A stretch of DNA of 64,000 nt from Bacteroidota bacterium (GCA_021813905.1 JAKAJH010000007.1:1-64000), one strand, 5' to 3'; numbered from the stretch's first letter, positions 38,186 through 48,258 are shown. The notes: generated from the sequence alone by a model not told the origin. Translations and numbers: made by a program.

Positions 38186-40168
38186 ATGCGGAAGTGGCAC
38201 TCTCTCGGATTGATGCTGTCGTTATCGTGCGCGGTCGCGGTCGGACAGGGATTTCTTCACGTGTCGGGCACGAAGATCGTGGACGGCTCTTCCAATGAAG
38301 TGCAGCTCCGTGGCCTCGGCCTCGGCGGCTGGCTCGTTCCGGAAGGCTATATGCTGCAGACCGCGTCCTTCGCCAATTCGCCGACGGCGATCCAGAACAA
38401 GATCGCCGCGCTGGTCGGGAGTACGAACGCCGCGCAATTCTGGCAGAAGTACCGGACGAACTTCGTGCAGAAGCGCGACATCGACCGGATCGCGTCGTGG
38501 GGATTCAATTCCATCCGCCTGCCGATGCATTACGCGCTGCTGAATCCCAAGGATCAGCCCGGCGTGTATCTGGAAAGCGGATTCGCGATCATCGACAGCC
38601 TGCTCAGCTGGTGCGAGGCCGACCATCTCTACCTCATCCTGGACCTCCACTGTGCCATCGGGGGACAGAACAAAGACAACATCAGCGACTACAGCGGCTA
38701 TCCGTCACTGTGGGAAAGCACGGACTATCAGCAGCGCACGGTGGATCTCTGGAAGACCATCGCGGCCCGGTACGCCACGCGGCAATGGATCGGCGGGTAC
38801 GATCTGCTGAACGAGACGGCGTTCGATCTCGGATCGGGCAACGTGCCGCTGCGGAACCTGTTCATTGCCATCACGAACGCCATCCGGCAGGTGGATACTT
38901 CGCATATCATCTTCGCCGAGGGGAACTGGTACGCCACCGACTTCAGCGGCCTGACGCCGGCGTGGGACTCGAACCTCGTCTACAGCTTCCACAAGTACTG
39001 GAATTCGAACGCGACGAGTGCCATTCAGTACCTCCTCGATATGCGCGCCAGCGCAAACCGGCCGCTCTGGCTCGGCGAGTCGGGTGAGAACTCGAACGCA
39101 TGGTTTACCGACTGTATCAAGCTGATGGAATCGAACAAGATCGGCTGGGCCTGGTGGCCGTTCAAGAAAGTGGAATCCGTTGCCGGCCCCCTGTCTGTGG
39201 CGAAGCCGGGCGAGTACGACTACCTGCTCCGCTACTGGCGGGGAGAAGTGACCGCCCCGACCGTCGACGAAGCCATGATCGGGCTCAACGCGCTTGCGGA
39301 GAACCTGGCGCTGGACCGCTGCGTGTATCATCCGGATGTCATCGATGCCCTCATGCGTCAGCCGTACACGGATGCCCTCAAGCCGTTTACGACCAACACC
39401 GTTCCGGGCACCGTCTTCGCGAGCAATTACGACATGGGTCCGGTGGGGATCGCCTATCACGATGCGGATTACCAGAACATCTCGGGACCCGGCGGAGCAT
39501 CAGGGAATCAGGGCGGGATGTACCGGAACGACGGCGTCGATATCGAGCGATGTTCGGATTTCCCGTCGAACGGCTATGACGTGGGGTGGACGAACAACGG
39601 CGAGGACCTGACATTTACCATCGCTGTGCAGACCGCGGGCACGTACGCGCTGAGCGCGCGCGTCGCCGCGCCTTCGGCGGGCGGCTATCTGCTGCTTCGG
39701 ATCGATGGCAATATCGTCAACGGGTATGTCGGTGTCCCCGCCTCCGGCGGCTGGCAATCGTGGCAGACGGTGGCGTGCGGCAACGTCAATCTGACCGCGG
39801 GCACGCACACATTCACCGTCGGAATTCCGATCGCCGGTTACAACATCAGTTACGTACAATTCTCTGCGACTACCGCGGTTGCTGGGGACAACGCGATCCC
39901 GGCCGTCCTTTCGCTCGGTCAGAACTATCCCAATCCCTTCAATCCTTCGACCGGACTGCAATTCACTGTCCCGTCGAACGGGCAGGCGAGCGTCAAGGTC
40001 TACACGCTTCTGGGCGCGGAAGCAGCGACGCTCTTTGATGGCCCGGCGATCGCCGGACAGGTATATCAGATCAATTTCAACGGCGCACACTTCGCAAGCG
40101 GCATCTACCTCGCCCGGTTGCGATTCGGTGATCGGGAGATCGTCCGGCGCATGATGCTGGTGAAGTGA
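38186..40168 (+). CDS. GH5 family glycoside hydrolase with CBM6-like module and T9SS-type sorting domain
   Basis: 'LRGLGLGGWLVPEGYML', 'GYDLLNETAF', 'RPLWLGESGEN', CBM6-like region, 'LGQNYPNPFNPSTGLQFTV'. Confidence 0.9.
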   Translation: MRKWHSLGLMLSLSCAVAVGQGFLHVSGTKIVDGSSNEVQLRGLGLGGWLVPEGYMLQTASFANSPTAIQNKIAALVGSTNAAQFWQKYRTNFVQKRDIDRIASWGFNSIRLPMHYALLNPKDQPGVYLESGFAIIDSLLSWCEADHLYLILDLHCAIGGQNKDNISDYSGYPSLWESTDYQQRTVDLWKTIAARYATRQWIGGYDLLNETAFDLGSGNVPLRNLFIAITNAIRQVDTSHIIFAEGNWYATDFSGLTPAWDSNLVYSFHKYWNSNATSAIQYLLDMRASANRPLWLGESGENSNAWFTDCIKLMESNKIGWAWWPFKKVESVAGPLSVAKPGEYDYLLRYWRGEVTAPTVDEAMIGLNALAENLALDRCVYHPDVIDALMRQPYTDALKPFTTNTVPGTVFASNYDMGPVGIAYHDADYQNISGPGGASGNQGGMYRNDGVDIERCSDFPSNGYDVGWTNNGEDLTFTIAVQTAGTYALSARVAAPSAGGYLLLRIDGNIVNGYVGVPASGGWQSWQTVACGNVNLTAGTHTFTVGIPIAGYNISYVQFSATTAVAGDNAIPAVLSLGQNYPNPFNPSTGLQFTVPSNGQASVKVYTLLGAEAATLFDGPAIAGQVYQINFNGAHFASGIYLARLRFGDREIVRRMMLVK

Positions 40169-40169
40169 A

Positions 40170-43100
40170 ATGAGAACTGCAGACCGACAGAGGGGAAACC
40201 GATCTCGGATCGCCGTGGTCGCCGTTCTTCCGGTACTCGTGTTGCTGTCTCCCGGCCGGCTCGGGGCACAGTCCCTGGAGGAGCGTGTCACCTCATTGCT
40301 CCGTCAGATGACGCTTGAAGAAAAAATCCTCCAGCTTCATCAGGAAGGAGGATTCAACACCGCCGATAATCTGCGGCTGGGCATCCCCGGATTCATCATG
40401 GCAGACGGTCCGCACGGAGTGCGGGACGGTCTGGCGACCAGCTTCCCGGTCGGCATCGGCATGGCTGCAACATGGGATACCAGCATTGCGCGACTCGTCG
40501 GGATCGGGATGGGCGAGGAATTTCGTGCGAAGGGGAAGCATCAGGCGCTCGGACCGTGCCTCGACATCGACCGCGATCCGCGCAACGGCCGGAGCCCGGA
40601 GTCGGGCGGAGAAGATCCCTATCTCTGCGGTCAGATCACGGCCGCACTCGTGCAGGGGATCCAGTCGACTCCCTGTATCGCCACGATCAAGCATTACAAC
40701 GCGAACCATCGCGAAGACGGCCGGATGAGCAACAATATCACGGCGAGCCAACGGGTGTTGCACGATGAAGCCGGACTCGCGTTCCGGACAGCGGTGCAGC
40801 AGGGGGGTGCGCTATCAGTGATGAACGCCTACACGCTCATCAACAGCCAGAAGTGTGCGGAGAACTTCAACCTCCTGACGATGATCCTGAAGATGCAATG
40901 GGGATTCCCGTACTACGTGGTGTCCGACTGGGGATCGATCTGGGATGCGGGACGGGCGATTCGCGCCGGCTGCGATGTCTGCATGGGCTCAACGATCTAC
41001 GAGACGAGCCTTCCGTCGCTGGTCGCCAGCGGCGCGGTGTCTGAGGCGTTGATCGACGAAGCCGTCCGCCGGGTCCTGCGCACGAAGCTCGTTGCCGGCA
41101 TGCTTGATTATCAGCCCCCGGGCGATGCTTCCACTCTGAACAGTGTCGCCCACCAGCAATTGTGTCTCAACGCGGGACGGAAATCGATCGTTCTCCTGCG
41201 GAACCAGGGCTCGATTCTCCCGCTGAACAGCGCAAGCATCGGGAACATCGCGCTGATCGGTCCGAATGCCGCCGTGGCGCAGACCGACGGCGCCGGAAGC
41301 AGCTGGGTGTCGCCCTTCTATTCCATCAGTCCGAAGGCCGGGATCGAAGAAAAGGTCGGGACGGGACGCGTCATGTATGCCAAAGGGTGCGACATCAACA
41401 GCGCAGACACCAGCGGATTCGTCTCCGCGCGTGCGGCGGCAGCGCTGTCGGACGTTGTGGTCTACTGCGGGGGTCTCGATGCGAGCCAGGAAGGGGAAGG
41501 ATTCGATCGCGTCGGGGGATCGATCCAATTGCCGGGAAAGCAGCAGGATCTCATCAACGCCCTTGCTGCCGTCAATCCCAACGTCATCGTGGTGCTCTTC
41601 AGCGGAGGGGTCTGCGGCATTGAGCGTTGCGCCGGAAGCATCCACGCACTCGTGCAGGCGTTCTATCCAGGTCAGGAGGGCGGACGGGCGGTTGCCGATG
41701 TCCTTTTTGGTGATTACAATCCTGCGGGGCGACTTCCGGTCACGATGCCGGTGAACGATGCGCAGCTTCCCCCGTGGCTCATGAACGACAATTTCGACAC
41801 CGGATACGGTCGCGGCTACCGGTGGTTTGAACGGAACGGGTACACACCGCAATTCCCGTTCGGCTTTGGACTCAGCTATACGACGTTCTCATACGATCGT
41901 ATCGCTGTCGCTCCGGCGACGATCCAGCCGGGCGAGCTGGTGACCGTGAGCGTGGACGTGAGAAATACCGGTGCGAGAGCCGGAGAAGAAGTGGTGCAGC
42001 TCTATCTGAGCGACAGCAGCGCGTCGCCGTCGGAACCGCTTAAGCAGCTGAAAGGATTTCGACGTGTCGCGCTCCAGCCCGGCGAAACGAAGACGGTGAC
42101 GTTCACGCTGACCGCGGACGAAGAGTATGCGTATGATGAAACGTCCGCTTCCTATCAGGTTCGCCCCGGCATGTACGTCGTCCGCGTCGGCGGCTCGTCG
42201 GCCGATCTGCCCCTGGCGGGGACATTCAGCGTCCTCGACGGCCAGAAGAAACCCGATCTGCTCGTCGCGAACGTGCGCGTGGTGCCGCCGTATCCGTTCC
42301 CGGGACAGCCGGTCGTGTTTCTCGCCTCGGTACGGAACCTCGGTTCGGCTGCCGTGCAGCCGGGAGTAAGCATTCCTGTCTCATTCCGTGTGAACGGGGA
42401 GGTCGTCAGCTGGTCGAACACGTTCTCCTCGGGCATTCCCGCCGGCGGTATGGCGCTGATCTCATCGGACGGCGGACCGACGGGCTCTGCGACTTGGACA
42501 CCGTCGGTCACCGGCGCATTTCAGGTGACGGCCACCGTCGATCCGGATCAGGTGATCGATGAAGCGGTGGAATCCAACAATGCCCGAACCATCATCTCGT
42601 CGACGGTCGCCCGCCCGGCGGACAACCTCGCGTTGAACAAGCCGGTGAGCGCCTCGTCGGTGGAGAAGGCGGGTCTGGAAGCCGTAAACGCGGTGGATGG
42701 CAACCTCAGCACCCGCTGGAGCAGTGCATTCAGCGATCCCCAGTCAATCACGGTCGACCTGGAACATTCCTGCACGGTGGACGACGTGACGCTGTACTGG
42801 GAATCGGCGTATGCGCGCGACTATCTGGTCCAGCGCTCGTCAGATTCGTATTCCTGGACGGACATCGTCCACGAAACCAACGGGAACGGCGGGATCGTCA
42901 AGATCCCGGTGCAGGCCGAAGCGCGGTACATCCGGATGATCGGGCAGCAGCGCGCCACGTCGTGGGGATATTCGCTCTACGAACTCCAGGTGCACGGGAC
43001 ATCCGCGACGAACGTTCCGGGCGACGTGGCCCGGGCGGCGTCCTTCACCCTGGCGCCGAATTACCCGAATCCGTTCAATCCCTCGACGACGATCGGGTTC

Positions 43101-43304
43101 TCCGTTGACAAGACGGGACAAGCATCGGTTCAGGTGTTCGATCTTCTCGGCCGGAAGGTGGCCACGCTGTTCAACGGCGCGGCGGTCGCCGGGCGAACGT
43201 ACCGGCTGATGTTTGACGCACAGAATCTGGCCGCCGGCATTTACGTGGTTCGGCTCGATGCCGGTTCCCAGCAGGCGATGCGACGCATGGTGCTTGTGAA
43301 GTAG
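40170..43304 (+). CDS. GH3 glycoside hydrolase with CARDB-like and F5/8C-like modules and T9SS-type sorting domain
   Basis: 'MTLEEKILQLHQEGGF', 'VVSDWGSIWDAGRAI', 'KPDLLVANVRVVPPYPFPGQPVVFLASVRNLG', 'RWSSAFSDPQSITVDLEHSCTVDDVTLYWE', 'LAPNYPNPFNPSTTIGFSV'. Confidence 0.9.
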   Translation: MRTADRQRGNRSRIAVVAVLPVLVLLSPGRLGAQSLEERVTSLLRQMTLEEKILQLHQEGGFNTADNLRLGIPGFIMADGPHGVRDGLATSFPVGIGMAATWDTSIARLVGIGMGEEFRAKGKHQALGPCLDIDRDPRNGRSPESGGEDPYLCGQITAALVQGIQSTPCIATIKHYNANHREDGRMSNNITASQRVLHDEAGLAFRTAVQQGGALSVMNAYTLINSQKCAENFNLLTMILKMQWGFPYYVVSDWGSIWDAGRAIRAGCDVCMGSTIYETSLPSLVASGAVSEALIDEAVRRVLRTKLVAGMLDYQPPGDASTLNSVAHQQLCLNAGRKSIVLLRNQGSILPLNSASIGNIALIGPNAAVAQTDGAGSSWVSPFYSISPKAGIEEKVGTGRVMYAKGCDINSADTSGFVSARAAAALSDVVVYCGGLDASQEGEGFDRVGGSIQLPGKQQDLINALAAVNPNVIVVLFSGGVCGIERCAGSIHALVQAFYPGQEGGRAVADVLFGDYNPAGRLPVTMPVNDAQLPPWLMNDNFDTGYGRGYRWFERNGYTPQFPFGFGLSYTTFSYDRIAVAPATIQPGELVTVSVDVRNTGARAGEEVVQLYLSDSSASPSEPLKQLKGFRRVALQPGETKTVTFTLTADEEYAYDETSASYQVRPGMYVVRVGGSSADLPLAGTFSVLDGQKKPDLLVANVRVVPPYPFPGQPVVFLASVRNLGSAAVQPGVSIPVSFRVNGEVVSWSNTFSSGIPAGGMALISSDGGPTGSATWTPSVTGAFQVTATVDPDQVIDEAVESNNARTIISSTVARPADNLALNKPVSASSVEKAGLEAVNAVDGNLSTRWSSAFSDPQSITVDLEHSCTVDDVTLYWESAYARDYLVQRSSDSYSWTDIVHETNGNGGIVKIPVQAEARYIRMIGQQRATSWGYSLYELQVHGTSATNVPGDVARAASFTLAPNYPNPFNPSTTIGFSVDKTGQASVQVFDLLGRKVATLFNGAAVAGRTYRLMFDAQNLAAGIYVVRLDAGSQQAMRRMVLVK

Positions 43305-43327
43305 CAGCAGAAGGTGATGTATCTCCG

Positions 43328-44179
43328 ATGAACCATGATGAACCCCGAATCAAAGGATCGGCCGTGAAGAACGTCCTGATGATGATCACGCTGTCCGTCC
43401 TTCCGTGGCTCCAGGGCTGCGGAAAGGATACCACTGCGGTCGCTGCGGTTGCACCTGCGGATTCGGTCCCGAACCGTCCCGGCTGGACGCTCGTCTGGAA
43501 CGATGAGTTCACAGGCCCGCGCATCGACACCGCAAAATGGCAACACGAAGTCAACGGCTATGGCGGTGGAAATAATGAACTCCAGTACTACACCGCTGAT
43601 TCGGCGAACTCGTATATCGAAAACGGCATGCTGGTGATCCAGGCTCTCCGGCAGGACTACCTCGGCAAGCTATACACCTCGGCCCGACTGAATACGCGTG
43701 GAAAAGGAGACTGGACCTATGGCCGGATCGAGGCGCGGGCCAAACTGCCGGAAGGCAAAGGCATGTGGCCGGCGATCTGGATGATGCCGACCTATTCGGA
43801 CTACGGCGGCTGGCCGGCGAGCGGAGAGATCGACATCATGGAGTGTCTCGGGCAGCAGCCGAATAAGGTCTACGGCACGATCCACTTCGGATCTTCGGTT
43901 GCGAACCACCAGCAAATGGGAGGCAGCTACCTGCTTCCCTCCGGCGCCTTCTCGGAATCATTCCACGTCTTCGCCGTCGAGTGGGATCCGGATACCATCC
44001 GCTGGTATGTGGATGAAATTCAGTACTTTACGGCGGCAAAGGGAACTCCCTTCGACCGCGAATTCTTCTGTATCCTGAACGTGGCGGTCGGCGGCAACTG
44101 GCCCGGCAGCCCCGATGAGTTCACGGTCTTTCCGCAGAAAATGCTCGTCGACTATGTGCGGGTTTACCGTCGCTCGTAG
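43328..44179 (+). CDS. GH16 family beta-glucanase, lipoprotein
   Basis: Lipobox 'LPWLQGCGKD'; 'WTLVWNDEFTGPRIDTAKW', catalytic 'GEIDIMECLG'. Confidence 0.92.
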   Translation: MNHDEPRIKGSAVKNVLMMITLSVLPWLQGCGKDTTAVAAVAPADSVPNRPGWTLVWNDEFTGPRIDTAKWQHEVNGYGGGNNELQYYTADSANSYIENGMLVIQALRQDYLGKLYTSARLNTRGKGDWTYGRIEARAKLPEGKGMWPAIWMMPTYSDYGGWPASGEIDIMECLGQQPNKVYGTIHFGSSVANHQQMGGSYLLPSGAFSESFHVFAVEWDPDTIRWYVDEIQYFTAAKGTPFDREFFCILNVAVGGNWPGSPDEFTVFPQKMLVDYVRVYRRS

Positions 44180-44230
44180 TGTGTATCATCACATCCCTGT
44201 TCCACCACTGATCGCAGGAGACACATCCGC

Positions 44231-45892
44231 ATGGTAACGATCAATCTGGGCGTCATCGACTGGCTGGTGATCGCCACATACTTCGCCTTCGTGATCGGGC
44301 TCGGGTTCTACCTGAAGCGATTCACGAAGAGCGAGGAAGACTTCTTCCTCGCCGGACGCAAAAACAGCTCGTGGGTGGCCGGACTCGCATTCCTGTCGGC
44401 CAACCTCGGCGCACTCGAGCTGCTCGGCATGACCGGCAATACGTTCAAGTACGGCATGTATGTCGCGCACTTCTACTGGATCGGCGCTATTCCCGCCATG
44501 CTGTTCCTGGGCGTGTACATGATGCCCTTCTATTACAGCAGCAGGATCAAATCCGTTCCCGGCTACCTCAAGCTTCGCTTCGATGAGCGCACCCGCGTGC
44601 TGAACGGCATCGCCTTCGCCGTCATGACCCTGCTTGTCTCCGGCATCAATCTGTATGCGATGGCTCTGGTGCTGCACACATTCCTCGGCTGGCACTGGGA
44701 TGCCAGCATGTGGGCCTCCGCGGCGACGGTCGCCGTCTACGTGACGATGAGCGGCTTGATGTCGGCGATCTTCACGGAGATCATCCAGTTCTTCCTCATC
44801 TGGTTCGGACTCTTCCTCGTGTCGATCATGGGCGTCATCGAGATCGGCAGTGTCAAGGAGGTCTTTGCGCGCATTCCGGAAGCGTACAACACGCTCTGGT
44901 CCACGTCGGCAGATCCCTCCCAGAACGGCATGCTCATCACCTGGGGCGGCATCGTTCTGGGCCTCGGCTTCGTGCTGTCGTTCGGCTACTGGACGACCGA
45001 CTTTCTCGTGGTCCAACGGGCCTTCTCCGCGAAGGACCTCCGCTCGGCGCGCATGACGCCGATCCTGGCGTCGTTCTTCAAGATGGCGGTGCCGTTTATC
45101 GTCATCATCGCCGGACTGGTGGCCCTCGTGCTCGCGAAGGATCCCAACAGCGGATTTGCCCTGCTGCAGGACGGCGGCCAGATCAATTACGATTCGGCCT
45201 TGCCGATGCTCATCGCCCGATACTATCCGCAGGGACTGGTCGGGCTGGGCGTCACAGCGCTGCTCGCCGGCTTCATGGCGGGCCAGGCGGGTAATATCAG
45301 CGCGTTCAACACCGTGTGGACGTATGATATCTACAAATCGGTGATCAACAAGAATGCATCGGACACGCATCTGCTCTGGATGGGTCGCGTAGCGACGATC
45401 GGCGGAATTCTGCTGAGCATCGTGACGGCGTACTGGGCCAAGAGCTTCCCGAGCATCATGGACTACATGCAGGCGATCTTCTCGTGGGTGAACGCCCCGC
45501 TGTTCGCCACGATGCTGCTGGGCATGTTTGTCTGGTGGATCACGCCGGCGGGCGCGTTCTGGGGTCTGCTGGCGGGCATGGGCTCGTCCGTCGTCATGTT
45601 CCTGGCGTCCAAGTTCAACTGGGTGAGTTCCAGCGCCATCGCAATGTCGCCGCAGGCGAGCGATATGGCGGTGAACTTCTGGCGCGCCTGGTGGGCGTGG
45701 GCCATCTGCTTCGGCACGACGGTGCTCATCAGCCTTTCCACCAAACCGAAGCCGCAGGAGGAGTTGCGCGGCCTTGTCATCGGACTCACGCCGGAGGCGG
45801 ACACGGCCAACGTACCGTTCACGAAGAGGCCGGAGTTCTTTGCCCTCATTTCGTTGATTGTCCTTGTCCTCTTGAACGTCTACTTCTGGTGA
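44231..45892 (+). CDS. Sodium:solute symporter (SSS family)
   Basis: 'YFAFVIGLGFYLKRFTKSEEDFFLAGRKNSSWVAGLAFLSANLGALELLGMTGN'; multiple TM segments. Confidence 0.92.
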   Translation: MVTINLGVIDWLVIATYFAFVIGLGFYLKRFTKSEEDFFLAGRKNSSWVAGLAFLSANLGALELLGMTGNTFKYGMYVAHFYWIGAIPAMLFLGVYMMPFYYSSRIKSVPGYLKLRFDERTRVLNGIAFAVMTLLVSGINLYAMALVLHTFLGWHWDASMWASAATVAVYVTMSGLMSAIFTEIIQFFLIWFGLFLVSIMGVIEIGSVKEVFARIPEAYNTLWSTSADPSQNGMLITWGGIVLGLGFVLSFGYWTTDFLVVQRAFSAKDLRSARMTPILASFFKMAVPFIVIIAGLVALVLAKDPNSGFALLQDGGQINYDSALPMLIARYYPQGLVGLGVTALLAGFMAGQAGNISAFNTVWTYDIYKSVINKNASDTHLLWMGRVATIGGILLSIVTAYWAKSFPSIMDYMQAIFSWVNAPLFATMLLGMFVWWITPAGAFWGLLAGMGSSVVMFLASKFNWVSSSAIAMSPQASDMAVNFWRAWWAWAICFGTTVLISLSTKPKPQEELRGLVIGLTPEADTANVPFTKRPEFFALISLIVLVLLNVYFW

Positions 45893-45906
45893 GAAGGAGA
45901 GCGCGC

Positions 45907-46125
45907 ATGTCAACCGAAACTGTGAAGATGAAATCGATCTGGTATGTCGTCGGATTGCTGCTGCTGATAATCGGCGGGCTCGTGCTGCTGGGCGGGATCC
46001 TCAACCTCATCTCGCCGCCGGAGCACAAGACCGTGCTTGCCAACCTGCGCCCCGATCTTTGGTGGGGCGGGATCATCGTGGTGTTCGGCGGGATCCTGTT
46101 CTTTTCGCACAGGAATTCGCACTGA
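45907..46125 (+). CDS. Small two-TM membrane protein adjacent to symporter
   Basis: 72 aa 'MSTETVKMKSIWYVVGLLLLIIGGLVLLGGILNLISPPEHKTVLANLRPDLWWGGIIVVFGGILFFSHRNSH', SD-like GAAGGAG upstream. Confidence 0.7.
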   Translation: MSTETVKMKSIWYVVGLLLLIIGGLVLLGGILNLISPPEHKTVLANLRPDLWWGGIIVVFGGILFFSHRNSH

Positions 46126-46186
46126 TCACCATCCCCGGCCTGGTGCCGGGCTCCCGGAGCATCGGGATCGTCAACCGTCGAATGAG

Positions 46187-46214
46187 AAGCCCCGGAGATG
46201 TTCTGCCGGGGCTT
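46187..46214 (+). terminator. Stem-loop AAGCCCCGG-N10-CCGGGGCTT
   Basis: Perfect 9-bp stem after the symporter/small protein unit. Confidence 0.7.
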
Positions 46215-46246
46215 CATCGTCTCCGGGTCTCGATTCGAGCGTCGGC

Positions 46247-46275
46247 TTGACACTGTGCCGTGATTCTCCCACATT
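46247..46275 (+). promoter_or_regulatory. Sigma70-like promoter TTGACA-N17-CACATT
   Basis: Consensus -35, 17-nt spacer. Confidence 0.4.
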
Positions 46276-46312
46276 CAATGGAAATGAAGCTTCCCCGGAA
46301 GAGACGAACCCG

Positions 46313-47551
46313 ATGACGAAACGGCGCAAACATCGGACGCAGCAGGCGAAAGAGCTGCCGCGGAGATCCCGTCTGCGGTGGCGCTGGATCGCATCGGTTG
46401 CGGTCGTTGCGGCGGCGGCACTCGTGTACGTCATCGCGCATCGGTCGTCCGGCGTCGCGGCACCACCGTCCGCGCCGGATCGCACGGCATCGTCTGACAT
46501 TTCAGGCTGGCCGGCACGGGCTCTCGCCGTCAGCCGTACGTTCCGCGCGGTTTACACGCCGTGCTGGGAGGGTGCGTACGGGGCCATCGGTGACGCGTAC
46601 CTCTTTGCGGCGACCGGCGATTCCGGCCTGTACCGCTTTCATCTGCAGGAGCACGATCTCCGCGCCCTGTGTGAGGGGACCTGGGTGGACGACGCCGCAT
46701 GGGTCTGCCTTGCGGAACTGAAATGGTGGGAGATGACGGGAAAGCGCCGGATGGATCTGGTGATGGATGCGGCACGTCGCTATCAGAGCGCACGGAGCGA
46801 AGGACGACTCTCCGACATCGAGGGGTTCTGGACGTGGTACAACTGGCCTCCGGCGGCCCGGGTGAACGAACGCGTCTTCACAAACAGCAATATGGATCAG
46901 ATGGCGACTGTCGCGTGCGGCCTGTTCCTCGCGACGGGAGACCGGCGCTATTTGAACGATGCATTGCTCGTGTGGGAGGGTGACGGGAAGACTCCCGGCA
47001 TCCGCCAGAAGTGGTACCGCGGCAATGGCCGATGGGAAGGACGCCCCGGCGCGGCGGCGTTCGGGAAAGAACTTCCCTGGGACGGAGCGGGCTGCGCGTC
47101 CATCGCTGCCGCCCTGTATCGGGCAACAGGTCGGACTGCCTTCAAGGACATTGCGGTGGCGACTGTTCATCGGATTCTCGATCCGGCCACGGGCTGGGTT
47201 AGTCCGGATGACTTCTATCAGTTGAGGATGGACGGAAACGGCGCGTTCGTCAACTTTCTGTTTGACGCCTACGCGATTGCGCCACGCGAGCTTGCAGAAG
47301 TGCCGCAGAAAGTGGAACGGATGCTTGAGCACGTCTGGACGAATCACCACGGCATGGCGACCGTGACGCTGCATCGACTCTCCGACAACGGCATCCGGAA
47401 CGGCTGGAATCCGTTCGGTGGAGAGGATGGCTACGGCGTCGATGAGGTCGGTACCGTCCACGCGCAGGGAGAAGCGGCACGCGCGTTCGGAGTGTTTGTG
47501 TACTACGCCGGTCAGCCACCGGCGATTACCACGATCGGGAGCGGAAAATGA
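46313..47551 (+). CDS. GH76-like (alpha/alpha toroid) membrane-anchored protein
   Basis: N-terminal TM; 'WVDDAAWVCLAELKWWEMTGKRRMDLVMDAARRYQ', 'TNSNMDQMATVACGLFLATGDRRYLNDALLVWEG'. Confidence 0.55.
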   Translation: MTKRRKHRTQQAKELPRRSRLRWRWIASVAVVAAAALVYVIAHRSSGVAAPPSAPDRTASSDISGWPARALAVSRTFRAVYTPCWEGAYGAIGDAYLFAATGDSGLYRFHLQEHDLRALCEGTWVDDAAWVCLAELKWWEMTGKRRMDLVMDAARRYQSARSEGRLSDIEGFWTWYNWPPAARVNERVFTNSNMDQMATVACGLFLATGDRRYLNDALLVWEGDGKTPGIRQKWYRGNGRWEGRPGAAAFGKELPWDGAGCASIAAALYRATGRTAFKDIAVATVHRILDPATGWVSPDDFYQLRMDGNGAFVNFLFDAYAIAPRELAEVPQKVERMLEHVWTNHHGMATVTLHRLSDNGIRNGWNPFGGEDGYGVDEVGTVHAQGEAARAFGVFVYYAGQPPAITTIGSGK

Positions 47552-48171
47552 CCGACACAGATCACTGGTATGACGGAGCGTTCTTCGACCGGTTCATCGC
47601 GCCGAATCAGGATGACATCTTCGCCGCGATCCGAAAGGCGGTTCGCCCCGGCGGCACCGTACTGGATGTCGGATGCGGCACGGGGCGCATGGCGTTCCAG
47701 CTTGCCGGTCACGCCCGACTCGTACACGCGATCGATCCGTCGATCAGGAACATCCGGCGAGCCGAGCTGGTGTGGAAACGACGGGGGAGCCCGGGAGGGA
47801 TCATCTTCACCCATGGCTCGGCGGCAGATATCCGCGTTGTTGAGACAGAGCCGTACGACCACGCGGTGCTCTCGTACGTGATTCATGAAGTCGATGAACG
47901 CGCACGTGTTGCGCTGCTGAAGACCGTTGCCGCGCGGAGCCGCCGCCTCATTCTGGCGGACTATCGCGTGCCCAGGGTGCGAGGGTGGTTCAACATGCTG
48001 ACGGAGGCGGTGGAATTCGCCGCAGGGCCGGATCACTATCGGGGATTCCGGTCCTTCGTCCGGAACGGAGGCCTGAACGATCTGGCTCGCGCATCCGGCC
48101 TTGAGGTGCTGGAAGAACTTCCCGACGGGCCGCGCACCACGCAGATCCTCGTGCTGAAGGGGGGCGCATAG
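47548..48171 (+). CDS. Class I SAM-dependent methyltransferase
   Basis: 'GGTVLDVGCGTGRMAFQLAGHARLVHAIDPS'. Confidence 0.88.
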   Translation: MTDTDHWYDGAFFDRFIAPNQDDIFAAIRKAVRPGGTVLDVGCGTGRMAFQLAGHARLVHAIDPSIRNIRRAELVWKRRGSPGGIIFTHGSAADIRVVETEPYDHAVLSYVIHEVDERARVALLKTVAARSRRLILADYRVPRVRGWFNMLTEAVEFAAGPDHYRGFRSFVRNGGLNDLARASGLEVLEELPDGPRTTQILVLKGGA

Positions 48172-48229
48172 AGACCGGTTCGCACCGTCCGATCCACCTT
48201 CCCGCGTTCCCATCCGTAGCGGGACGTTC

Positions 48230-48258
48230 TTGTTTCTCCCGTCCAAAGGTGCTAAGTT
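48230..48258 (+). promoter_or_regulatory. Weak sigma70-like promoter TTGTTT-N17-TAAGTT
   Basis: 17-nt spacing between hexamer-like elements. Confidence 0.25.

Noticed and set aside
17998-43090. Recurring DNA similarity around 'cagaactatccgaaccccttcaatcc'
   Set aside because: Explained by the conserved NYPNPFNP sorting-domain coding sequence in several genes, not a DNA repeat element.
44189-45913. 574-aa minus-strand ORF covering the whole SSS symporter
   Set aside because: D/H/R-rich antisense shadow of a clear transporter gene; no domain motif.
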